The notes: generated by a model not told the origin, from the letters alone. A stretch of 7,651 bases of DNA from Thermoplasmata archaeon (GCA_021797525.1 JAJZZQ010000048.1:1-7651), one strand, 5' to 3'; counted from the first letter of the stretch, positions 1 through 6,283 are shown. A program made the numbers and translations.

Positions 1-83
1 TTCCCAGAAGATACATAGGAAGAAGGGTTTATGTGATAATCACAAAAAATCCTGGAACTGTTCAGGAAAAGGGTAAAAAATAA
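1..83 (+). CDS. 3' end of an unidentified plus-strand gene (partial)
   Basis: Frame 3 of the plus strand stays open from the left edge to a TAA at 81-83, giving 26 residues (from base 3) that end in a basic tail (EKGKK). The visible peptide is rich in Arg, Lys, Val and Ile (for example RRVYVIITK), as in a beta strand at the end of a globular domain. The other two plus frames contain stops, at 16-18 in frame 1 and in frame 2 at about 74-76. No family can be named from so short a tail. It would converge on the minus-strand hydrolase gene, with 127 bases between the two stop codons. An open stretch this short could also be chance. Confidence 0.4.
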   Translation, partial: PRRYIGRRVYVIITKNPGTVQEKGKK

Positions 84-135
84 TTGCGTCCCACACCCAG
101 TTGGTGAGTATGGATGATAAACAGCGTTTACCAGT

Positions 136-154
136 ATGATTATTCGTTAATCAT
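136..154. repeat. short AT-rich inverted repeat between convergent genes
   Basis: Two perfect 7-base arms, ATGATTA and TAATCAT, flank a 5-base loop (TTCGT) between the end of the left-edge reading frame and the end of the hydrolase gene. It could form a small hairpin in either transcript. There is no T-run next to it, so a terminator role is not supported, and it may be chance in AT-rich DNA. The rest of 84-210 shows only AT-rich sequence. Confidence 0.3.
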
Positions 155-210
155 CTCAAGAACTGTTAAAGATGATTTCTGACATATAAATTTCTACACT
201 AATATATAAC

Positions 211-762
211 TTAATAGATAATATCTTTAGTGTAAAGGACCTTGCAGAACTCCCCCTTGAGAGATGCTATTGCAGAATCGTGCACAAGTTGAGAGCCTAT
301 AGTTGATCCGTCTGCAGATTTCCTGTCAAATGCAGCGCAGGCGTCATATATGAGCGATGTGTTGAATCCATAATCTGATGCCATTCGAACTGAGGTGCTT
401 ACACAGTGGTCTGTAGCTATACCCATGAAATAAAGTTCTGGCCTTTCAAACGACTTGAGCATTTCAAGAAGTTCTGTGCCTAAGAAAGCACTGTGTACGT
501 GTTTTGTTATAATGGCCTCATTGCCAAGGGGCTGCGCTTCCCTGAAGAACTGGAACCCGGGCTTTCCTGCCTTAAGTGGCGATGACTCACTCATGGAGTC
601 ATGCCTTACATGAATTATGCTCCCACCAGATCGACGCCAGTACTGCATAAGTTTCGATACATTGCTTTCGAGATCAGGGTTGTTCCTGTTACTGTACTTG
701 CCTTCCATGAAGCCTTTCTGAATATCAATGGGAATGAGAATAGAATTTCTCCCTATATCCAT
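211..762 (-). CDS. Isochorismatase-fold cysteine hydrolase, nicotinamidase-related
   Basis: A 183-residue cytoplasmic hydrolase, the usual length for the isochorismatase-like superfamily, whose members cleave C-N amide or similar bonds through a cysteine nucleophile. The triad is visible: Asp13 in LIPIDIQKGF, Lys87 in ITKHVHSAFLGT, and Cys120 in GIATDHCV, the loop that carries the cis-peptide in this fold. The stretch HVRHDS near residue 51 and the SPLKAGKPGF segment near 61-70 resemble the 'nicotinamidase-related' subgroup. The DWHP-type metal-binding segment of true nicotinamidases is not present, so nicotinamidase activity is not claimed and the substrate is unknown. The ATG at 762 is the first possible start after an in-frame TAA at 784-786; no clear Shine-Dalgarno site precedes it. 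It begins 24 bases after the MFS transporter stop on the same strand, so co-transcription is likely, and the transporter may carry a related compound (inference). Confidence 0.9.
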   Translation of the reverse strand: MDIGRNSILIPIDIQKGFMEGKYSNRNNPDLESNVSKLMQYWRRSGGSIIHVRHDSMSESSPLKAGKPGFQFFREAQPLGNEAIITKHVHSAFLGTELLEMLKSFERPELYFMGIATDHCVSTSVRMASDYGFNTSLIYDACAAFDRKSADGSTIGSQLVHDSAIASLKGEFCKVLYTKDIIY

Positions 763-786
763 GTTGCAGAATACTGCTCTGGATTA

Positions 787-2061
787 TTAATTTAAAGTAC
801 TTCCTTCCTGAGATCCAATTGCGCTGTTCTTTTTCTCTCCAGGCAACATTATACCGGATAGCAGGCCCAATAATGATGTGGCTAATATGAAAAGCCAAAG
901 CAGATAAATATCCATGTAGTAAAGTTCAACCATCGGAAAGCTCACCACAATGAAAGCAATTGCAACAAGTATCCTCTGGAAAGATGCATATATCCCCCTG
1001 TTCTCCTTTCCAACCATTCTCACTTCATATCCCAGGGCCCCGGATGTTGGAAGAGGGCCCGGGATCATTACGGCCACTGATGCAAAATATAGAATTCTAT
1101 TTCCTGAAATTGTTGAAATGAATATCAACAGATACGAGAAGACGTCTATGATGCTTATCATTATTACATATGCCTTTCCATTGTTGGGGAATTTTTGAAG
1201 TACAGATTCCGCGAGCTTTCCGAATGGTATAGAGGCAGCAAAGACAGCCGCCAGCAGCAATATGGGGACCTCAGGGCCCAGGCCCAGACTTACTCCTGTC
1301 AGAATAAAATAGTATGAAAAACCATAGAACCCTATAGCCATAAAAATTTTTCCAGCATAGATAGGAATAAGGAACCTCCTTCTTGAACTGAGGTTTCGCA
1401 ATCCCTGTCTCAGAGACTGGGAGGCAATGCTGGAAACCTGGAGTGCCATGCCTGTTCGGCTGTCTCTGTACAGAACAGTGAAAACAAGTGATACGGATAT
1501 TATCAGAAGTGTGGGAAATATGATGTACGCATATCTAATGGATGAAGTTTCACCTATGAAATATGCCACGACCATTGCCAGGGCCCCCCCAACCATCTCC
1601 ATTGTGAGTATCCTAGCATAATTGGAACCCATAAGCGAGCTCCTTACAGCCTTCCCTATAAAAGAGTTCATTGATGATCTGAAAGCGTTCTGGCTGGCAA
1701 TGGCTATCAAAATCGCCACTGGTATTGCAAATATGAGGCCATCACGGAATAGTGCCCCGGATAAGGAGAGCACACCAATGGAAACTGAATATACTATGGA
1801 TCCGACAACCATAATTGAATAGCTATGCCCTCTATCAATTGCCCGCCCCTGTGGAATCAGTATTGCCAGTAGTGCCAGCTGGCCAAGGGAAACTCCCAGA
1901 GCTCCCCAGTAAAGTGATACACCCTCCCTCTCTAGAAGCAGATAGAGTGTATAGCCAAACAGAGTCATCAGAAGAGAATAGAAGAGATTTACAATGGAAA
2001 GGCCCGTAACGAAAGGGTTTATGCCATTGCTCTTCGGATTTGAAAGGTCTGGTTCAGACAA
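787..2061 (-). CDS. MFS transporter, 12 membrane segments, substrate unknown
   Basis: A 424-residue integral membrane protein of typical major facilitator size. About 12 hydrophobic segments can be placed (approximately 17-43, 49-70, 82-103, 108-126, 153-170, 176-198, then 232-255, 263-283, 297-318, 322-345, 361-378, 385-406). A polar central loop at 199-230 ends in SSRRR. A motif-A-like turn, GRAIDRG at 72-78, lies between segments 2 and 3 as expected; the matching turn in the second half is GKLAESVLQK near 281. Hydrophilic tails are on the cytoplasmic side. The start is TTG at 2061-2059, with an in-frame TAA immediately upstream and no ATG or GTG before the first membrane segment, so TTG is well supported. 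A TATA-like palindrome sits about 26 bases upstream. The substrate cannot be read from the sequence; the downstream hydrolase suggests a small metabolite, but drug efflux is equally possible. Confidence 0.88.
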   Translation of the reverse strand: MSEPDLSNPKSNGINPFVTGLSIVNLFYSLLMTLFGYTLYLLLEREGVSLYWGALGVSLGQLALLAILIPQGRAIDRGHSYSIMVVGSIVYSVSIGVLSLSGALFRDGLIFAIPVAILIAIASQNAFRSSMNSFIGKAVRSSLMGSNYARILTMEMVGGALAMVVAYFIGETSSIRYAYIIFPTLLIISVSLVFTVLYRDSRTGMALQVSSIASQSLRQGLRNLSSRRRFLIPIYAGKIFMAIGFYGFSYYFILTGVSLGLGPEVPILLLAAVFAASIPFGKLAESVLQKFPNNGKAYVIMISIIDVFSYLLIFISTISGNRILYFASVAVMIPGPLPTSGALGYEVRMVGKENRGIYASFQRILVAIAFIVVSFPMVELYYMDIYLLWLFILATSLLGLLSGIMLPGEKKNSAIGSQEGSTLN

Positions 2062-2078
2062 TTAACACGTCAAACACC

Positions 2079-2094
2079 AATAATATATATTATT
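2079..2094 (-). promoter_or_regulatory. TATA-box region of the MFS-hydrolase unit, a perfect 16-base palindrome
   Basis: AATAATATATATTATT reads the same on both strands. Its centre lies about 25-26 bases upstream of the TTG start at 2061, the usual distance between an archaeal TATA box and the transcription start. This suggests a leaderless or nearly leaderless transcript. Only 80 bases separate this gene from the upstream half-barrel gene, so read-through is also possible. The perfect symmetry may simply reflect alternating A and T. Confidence 0.5.
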
Positions 2095-2141
2095 CTTTTT
2101 CATTTTCAAGATACAGGTATATTATTGCCCTAATCCTTGGG

Positions 2142-2633
2142 TCATGTGATAAAATGGTTCAGTTCTGCTGGAAAATTATCAACATTTATTATATTGTCAC
2201 CCCCCATACTTGGGCCAATGTTGTACACACCACTAAAATTCTGGTAGGGCATTCGCCCGGCGACCATAACATATTGCCCCCCCGACTTCTGGAACAAACT
2301 GAATCTTGAAGAGTTCGGGTCGACCACATTCTGGGAAATCTCCAGGAATGATACAAGTTTATCAGCAGTAAGTTCCGGACTGACAACGACCTTTGATGCA
2401 CCCGCTACAAGGGAATCAACAAGGTCTCCAACCCTGAATATCAGATTAAACACTGTAAACTCAAAAAATTTGGACAGTTCATTGTATATTTTGAAATTAG
2501 TCTTTCCGTCTATTATGGAATCCAGATCGCAGACCATAATCTCTTCAATCCCCTCCTTCATGAGATCATAGGCAGTCTTTCGGCCAACAATCTCTTTCTT
2601 TCTAATTACCACAGACGGAATGTGCACTTTCAT
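2142..2633 (-). CDS. Small HisA/HisF-like half-barrel protein, probably not an active isomerase
   Basis: A 163-residue soluble protein whose first 100 residues resemble, by eye, the N-terminal half of HisA/HisF-type TIM barrels. Residues 4-11 (HIPSVVIR) match strand 1 (HisA: IPAIDL). Residues 34-46 (VCDLDSIIDGKTN) match the VVDLDGA..G..N segment. Residues 77-88 (AGASKVVVSPEL) match the AG..RVIIGT.AL segment of strand 4. Valine 9 sits where HisA and HisF have the catalytic Asp of strand 1, and the GGGIR turn is replaced by NLIFR. The length is well below the usual 230-250, and residues 101-163 show no clear second half-barrel. The ATG at 2633 is needed to include strand 1. The gene heads a same-strand run with the MFS transporter (80-base gap). 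The function is unknown: it could be a degenerate or regulatory barrel relative, or the real 3' end may be disturbed at a 7-G tract (2277-2283). Confidence 0.7.
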   Translation of the reverse strand: MKVHIPSVVIRKKEIVGRKTAYDLMKEGIEEIMVCDLDSIIDGKTNFKIYNELSKFFEFTVFNLIFRVGDLVDSLVAGASKVVVSPELTADKLVSFLEISQNVVDPNSSRFSLFQKSGGQYVMVAGRMPYQNFSGVYNIGPSMGGDNIINVDNFPAELNHFIT

Positions 2634-2645
2634 AGCATGTGAAGA

Positions 2646-2657
2646 TTATATTTTAAT
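2646..2657 (-). promoter_or_regulatory. Possible TATA box of the half-barrel gene
   Basis: On the minus strand this reads ATTAAAATATAA, TATA-like, and precedes the ATG at 2633. The distance to the start codon, about 18 bases from the centre, is shorter than the usual 25-28 for a leaderless start, so the true element may lie slightly upstream or the first bases of the gene may be untranslated. No Shine-Dalgarno site is seen before the ATG. Confidence 0.3.
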
Positions 2658-2669
2658 TCTGGCTTAAGT

Positions 2670-2698
2670 GACAGAGATTGACATTGTCTTTTATTGTC
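2670..2698. promoter_or_regulatory. Nested, helically phased dyad: candidate operator
   Basis: Four tetrads form the pattern GACA-N6-GACA-T-TGTC-N6-TGTC, symmetric about base 2684. GACA occurs at 2670 and 2680, and TGTC at 2685 and 2695. Repeats within each arm are exactly 10 bases apart, one helical turn, so a pair of dimers would bind the same face. The right arm is a fuller direct repeat, ATTGTCTT at 2683-2690 and 2693-2700. It lies just upstream of the possible TATA box of the half-barrel gene and 119 bases upstream of the usp start. Binding of a regulator is inferred, and no protein is identified. Confidence 0.4.
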
Positions 2699-2783
2699 TT
2701 CTAGAATTATAATATATGACTGTGCAACATAAATATATTATTTTTAAAGTGACTTATTAACTCCCAAAAAAGAGAATTGCAAT

Positions 2784-2793
2784 AATATAAATA
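2784..2793 (+). promoter_or_regulatory. TATA box of the usp gene (leaderless promoter)
   Basis: AATATAAATA is a good archaeal TATA-like element with its centre about 28 bases upstream of the ATG at 2817. That spacing puts the transcription start at or next to the start codon. No Shine-Dalgarno sequence is found in the short AT-rich stretch between them, in keeping with a leaderless mRNA. Confidence 0.6.
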
Positions 2794-2816
2794 TCTATTA
2801 GGTATTATATTTTATA

Positions 2817-3635
2817 ATGTTCTCCAATGCCAGGTCATATGTTGTTAAATTCGAAAAAATAATGGTCCCTATGGCCAAAGGCCAGCAATCCCGCTTGCCT
2901 TTAGAAATCGCTTTTTATCTGGCAGGAAAGTACTCCGGTGAAATAACTGCACTGACCATAAAGGAGGAGATGAAGGAACTCACATGGAGCGACAAGGTTA
3001 GAATAATAACCAACGCATACGAGGATGGCAAAGACCGCAATATCAAGGTTGTGCCCAGGGTAAGGACGGCAAGGAACATAAAAACTGGAATCGTAGATGA
3101 ACTCAAGGAGAAGAATTATGATCTTGTCCTCCTGGGAACGCACAGGAGGAGCGGAATGTCCGGCAGCACTTTCGGATCAATAGGGGATTATGTCATAAAG
3201 AATAGCACGACACCTGCCGTTATATTCAGCATAAAGAGAAATGAACTTCCATACAGGAATATACTTCTACCGGTGGCAGAAACAATAAACAACAGAATGG
3301 CAGTCTCCTTCGCCCTTCATCTGATGAAAAGCTCGAATGCATCTCTGACTATCTTGGATCTCAGAAAGTTTGATGAAAAGAGAACTCACGGTTTTCAGCA
3401 CCTTTTTGACAACCTCGGGGAGATTCACACCAGGTTTGGAGACGGAATCACTGTGGTCAGGGGAGGAGACAGCGGAACAATTACAAATCAGATAAACGGT
3501 GCTATTAGAGAGTACAGTGCTGATCTTCTTGTACTTGGACTTCGGTTTTCTCAGGACAGGAAAATAAGGGTTAACTCGACACTGAAGGCTCTTATTAAGG
3601 AATCACCAATTGACACGGCTGTACTGAGAAGATAG
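2817..3635 (+). CDS. Tandem UspA-domain universal stress protein
   Basis: A 272-residue soluble protein made of two Usp domains, about residues 12-140 and 146-272, each opening with the family's first strand (FEKIMVPMA and YRNILLPVA). Domain 1 keeps most of the nucleotide-binding loop: DLVLLGTHRRSG at 103-113, then FGSIGDYV at 119-126 and the closing strand TPAVIFSI. The second glycine of the G-x2-G-x9-G(S/T) pattern is Arg110. Domain 2 has the matching strand DLLVLG (236-241), but no glycine-rich loop follows, so it probably binds no ATP. The chosen ATG gives an 11-residue extension before strand 1 and sits where a leaderless start is expected; Met16 would cut into strand 1. The gene converges on kdpC, 24 bases apart. 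Usp-family proteins are encoded with haloarchaeal kdp operons (KdpQ) and fused in bacterial KdpD, so a link to K+ homeostasis is plausible but inferred. Confidence 0.9.
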   Translation: MFSNARSYVVKFEKIMVPMAKGQQSRLPLEIAFYLAGKYSGEITALTIKEEMKELTWSDKVRIITNAYEDGKDRNIKVVPRVRTARNIKTGIVDELKEKNYDLVLLGTHRRSGMSGSTFGSIGDYVIKNSTTPAVIFSIKRNELPYRNILLPVAETINNRMAVSFALHLMKSSNASLTILDLRKFDEKRTHGFQHLFDNLGEIHTRFGDGITVVRGGDSGTITNQINGAIREYSADLLVLGLRFSQDRKIRVNSTLKALIKESPIDTAVLRR

Positions 3636-3659
3636 CCTGAAACCCTGCTGCCCATGGTG

Positions 3660-4292
3660 TCAGTAGCCCTTTATAGCCCCGTTGCCTATTAGCAGATTCA
3701 GTATTGCAAGGTTCAGCTGGACTGTATTAACATAATAGGACCCGAAGAGTGGGAAATTCTGCTCGACGTACTTTGAAACCGTTTTGTTCAGGAATGACTC
3801 AAGAGACGAGTTGCTCACATTCTTCCCTGCAGCAAGAAGGATAGAATGGAGGGAACCGGTTATACGAGGTATCTGATCCTGTGCCCCCAGGAGAGGTATA
3901 TCTGGATCAACTCCAGAACCTGAATAGGATACCATTGAATATGGAATTTTTGAAATGTTTACAGTTGGGTTATCGCTGATGAATTTGCTTATAAGGTTCC
4001 GTGTCTGGTTCAGAGTCTGATTCGCATCAAGGGCATATGGGCCGGAGCCTGAACCAGTGTAGTTATAACCTGTCGCAGAAGGCCTGGGCTGGAAGAAATA
4101 GGATTCGTTGAATGCCTGTGCCAGCAGATACGAACCATATACTGTACCGTTCTCCTGTATCAGAGATCCGTTGGCCTGGAATGGATCCAGGCCCTCTGCC
4201 GCCAGTGATGAGACCGTTGGATATACGAACCCGAGAATAAACATGAAAAGGGCAGCGAATGCAAAGAGCTTGATAACGGATTTAGGCTTCAC
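3660..4292 (-). CDS. kdpC: Potassium-transporting ATPase KdpC subunit
   Basis: The small subunit of the Kdp K+ pump, thought to stabilise the KdpA-KdpB complex and aid K+ capture. At 210 residues it is slightly longer than E. coli KdpC (190). One membrane segment lies at residues 8-30, followed by family signatures: FQANGSLI (38-45), GSYLLAQAF (53-61), FFQPRPSA (66-73), SGSGVDPDI (124-132), QDQIPRI (138-144), and VNTVQLNLAI (188-197). The start is GTG at 4292-4290, overlapping the kdpB stop as GTGA and preceded by a strong AGGAGGT eight bases upstream. The domain after the anchor, expected outside the membrane, carries ten Asn-X-Ser/Thr sequons (N41, 48, 62, 77, 91, 95, 112, 158, 161, 169), far denser than KdpB. 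It is the last gene of the operon; no terminator is seen in the 24 bases before the convergent usp gene ends. Confidence 0.97.
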   Translation of the reverse strand: MKPKSVIKLFAFAALFMFILGFVYPTVSSLAAEGLDPFQANGSLIQENGTVYGSYLLAQAFNESYFFQPRPSATGYNYTGSGSGPYALDANQTLNQTRNLISKFISDNPTVNISKIPYSMVSYSGSGVDPDIPLLGAQDQIPRITGSLHSILLAAGKNVSNSSLESFLNKTVSKYVEQNFPLFGSYYVNTVQLNLAILNLLIGNGAIKGY

Positions 4293-6283
4293 CAGTGTAC
4301 ACCTCCTGCTACCAGGATTAGATAGATCACCTTAATAACTATGAAGGGAAAGATGACTCCTCCTAGCCCATAGATGGTTATGTTTCTCTTGAGCAGGTCA
4401 TTTATGGAGGTAGGTTTGTATCTTACACCCCTCAGAGCCAGAGGAATGAGCATCAGCAGAATAAGGGTGTTGAATATGAGGGCTGAAGTTATAGCAACAA
4501 GCGGATCTGTAAGGCCAAGTATGTTGAGGAATCCAAGCTGGGGGAACACACTGAATATGGCAGGCACTATTACGAAATACTTGGAGAAGTCATTAGCCAA
4601 ACTGAATGCTGTCAGTGAACCTCTTGTTATGAGTATCTGCTTCCCCAGAAAAATAACATCCATCAGCTTTGTTGGGTCACTGTCCAGATCCACCATGTTT
4701 GCCGCCTCCTTTGCGGCCTGTGTTCCGCTGTTCATTGCCATTCCAACATCGGCCTGTGCAAGTGCAGGAGCATCATTTGTCCCGTCACCCACCATTGCCA
4801 CCATCCTCTGCCTGTCCTTCTCCCGGAGAACAACGTTGTACTTGTCCATGGGGGTGCTGTTCGCAACATATTCGTCGATGCCGCTCTCCTTAGCTATATA
4901 CGCGGCGGTTATGTCATCATCACCGGTGCACATAATTGTCTTGATGTTCATTTTTTTCAGAAGTTCAAGCCTCTGTCTGATGCCTGGTTTTAACATATCG
5001 TTTAATTCGATTACTCCAAGGAATTCTCCATTTCTTGCAACTGCTAGAGCAGTTCCTCCACGGGCCGATATGCCATTGCAGAGACCTTCAAGATAAACAT
5101 CAGATATATTGTACTTCGCCTTTATGGACTTGAGTGCGCCCTTAACGATCTCTTCACCTGAAGATTTGATTCCACTGTACTTGGTCTCAGCTGAAAACGG
5201 AATGAAATCGTACCCTTCCAGGTCCTTCATATCTGCAGTCACTCCTTCTGAGGAAGCAAGCTTCACGATGGACATTCCCTCTGCTGTCTGGTCCTTCAGG
5301 GATGCAATGGCACAGGCACGAACAAAATCAACGTATTCAACACCTTTCTTAGGATAAAATTTCACCGCTCTCCTGTCTCCCATCGTAACAGTACCTGTCT
5401 TGTCAAGAATGATCGTATCAATGTCACCGGCGTTCTCCACAGACTTGCCGCTCTTTGCTATTATATTATACTGGGCAATTTTGTTGATTGAAGCTATTCC
5501 TATTGCTGGAAGAAGCCCTCCTATGGTTGTTGGAATAAGGGCGATAAGAAGGACTATGAAAATTACAAGATTTGGAGTAACAGATAGATAGCCGGATTCG
5601 GCGAAGACCGCGCTAACAACTACCAGGAAGACCAGAGTAACCCCGCTGAGAAAAACTGTGAGTGCGATTTCATTTGGTGTCTTCATTCTCTTGGAAGATT
5701 CCACAATGTTGATCATCCTGTCAAGGAAGGTTTCTCCAGGATTGCTTGTAACCTTAACAAGAAGGCTATCTGTCACAAGGATGGTACCGCCTGTAATGCT
5801 ATCACCCAGAATCTTCCGTGAAGGCCTTGATTCCCCGGTTATGCTCGACTCGTTTACAAAACCGGTTCCCTCTATGATCTCCCCGTCTATAGGAATGGTG
5901 TCGCCTTTCTCAATCTTCAGAATATCTCCCTTCTTCAGATTGGAATAGGATATTTCCTGGATTTCATTATCCTTGACCACTTTCCCGGTTACCTCCTTTC
6001 TAAGGTTCTTCAGGGATTCTGTGATTGCCTTGCTCTTTCCCTCTGACAGGGATGCGCTCAGATTAGAGAACAGTATAGTGAGAAACAGCATCAGGACCAC
6101 TGACACATAGAACTCTTCATATACAGTAGTATCTGGTATTCCAAACTGAGCAGGAAAAATTGCAGCAAATACAGATATTATAAAAGCCATCTCAGTTACA
6201 AACATCACAGGTGCTGACAGCAGGCGCCATGGAAGGAAACCATAAATTGAATTCAGGAAAGCATCAAAATACCTGTTTTTCAT
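4289..6283 (-). CDS. kdpB: Potassium-transporting P-type ATPase KdpB, catalytic subunit
   Basis: The ATP-hydrolysing subunit of KdpABC, an inner-membrane P-type ATPase. At 664 residues it is close to E. coli KdpB (682). Visible landmarks in order: two N-terminal membrane segments (about 22-43, 56-75); actuator loop TGES at 149-152; NPGETFLDRM at 181-190; PTTIGG at 251-256 in segment 4; phosphorylation motif DKTGT with Asp294; nucleotide-binding domain with FIPFSAETKYSG (360-371) and KGA (381-383); TGDDD at 453-457; hinge GDGTNDAPA at 499-507; and NSGTQAAKEA at 518-527. Segment 5 holds LANDFSKYF, with Asp565 and Lys568 matching charged residues known to matter in KdpB. No motif residue is missing, so the enzyme should be active. 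ATG at 6283 overlaps the kdpA stop (ATGA), and its stop overlaps the kdpC start, giving a tightly coupled operon. The first-segment region is slightly shorter than in E. coli. Confidence 0.99.
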   Translation of the reverse strand: MKNRYFDAFLNSIYGFLPWRLLSAPVMFVTEMAFIISVFAAIFPAQFGIPDTTVYEEFYVSVVLMLFLTILFSNLSASLSEGKSKAITESLKNLRKEVTGKVVKDNEIQEISYSNLKKGDILKIEKGDTIPIDGEIIEGTGFVNESSITGESRPSRKILGDSITGGTILVTDSLLVKVTSNPGETFLDRMINIVESSKRMKTPNEIALTVFLSGVTLVFLVVVSAVFAESGYLSVTPNLVIFIVLLIALIPTTIGGLLPAIGIASINKIAQYNIIAKSGKSVENAGDIDTIILDKTGTVTMGDRRAVKFYPKKGVEYVDFVRACAIASLKDQTAEGMSIVKLASSEGVTADMKDLEGYDFIPFSAETKYSGIKSSGEEIVKGALKSIKAKYNISDVYLEGLCNGISARGGTALAVARNGEFLGVIELNDMLKPGIRQRLELLKKMNIKTIMCTGDDDITAAYIAKESGIDEYVANSTPMDKYNVVLREKDRQRMVAMVGDGTNDAPALAQADVGMAMNSGTQAAKEAANMVDLDSDPTKLMDVIFLGKQILITRGSLTAFSLANDFSKYFVIVPAIFSVFPQLGFLNILGLTDPLVAITSALIFNTLILLMLIPLALRGVRYKPTSINDLLKRNITIYGLGGVIFPFIVIKVIYLILVAGGVHW
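4301..4307 (-). promoter_or_regulatory. Ribosome binding site that fixes the GTG start of kdpC
   Basis: The minus strand reads AGGAGGT, a near-perfect Shine-Dalgarno site, followed by an 8-base spacer and GTG. It lies inside the last codons of kdpB, so kdpC is set up for direct or coupled translation. The next in-frame ATG would fall inside the membrane anchor, so this site decides the start. Confidence 0.85.

Noticed and set aside
211..762. True nicotinamidase (PncA) assignment for the hydrolase
   Set aside because: The Asp-Lys-Cys triad fits, but the DWHP-type metal-binding segment of nicotinamidases is not found, so only a related-family call is made.
1031..1066. GGGCCC-rich inverted sequence within the MFS gene
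   Set aside because: It encodes the conserved-looking Pro/Gly segment of a membrane helix (IPGPLPTSG); codon content explains the symmetry.
2040..2309. An 89-codon plus-strand frame across the MFS/half-barrel gap
   Set aside because: It overlaps the ends of two minus-strand genes, has no promoter or ribosome site, and its peptide shows no domain.
2189..2401. Second minus-strand frame inside the half-barrel gene, considered as a frameshifted continuation
   Set aside because: Its translation does not resemble the second half of HisA/HisF (no strand 5-8 motifs), so it does not rescue a full-length barrel.
3636..3659. Terminator between the convergent usp and kdpC genes
   Set aside because: The 24 bases contain no T-run on either strand and no convincing hairpin; the transcripts probably overlap.
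4374..5096. A 240-codon open frame on the plus strand opposite kdpB
   Set aside because: It is fully antisense to a strongly supported, motif-complete kdpB. Its translation is low-complexity Ser/Arg/Met-rich with no recognisable domain, as expected for a shadow frame.
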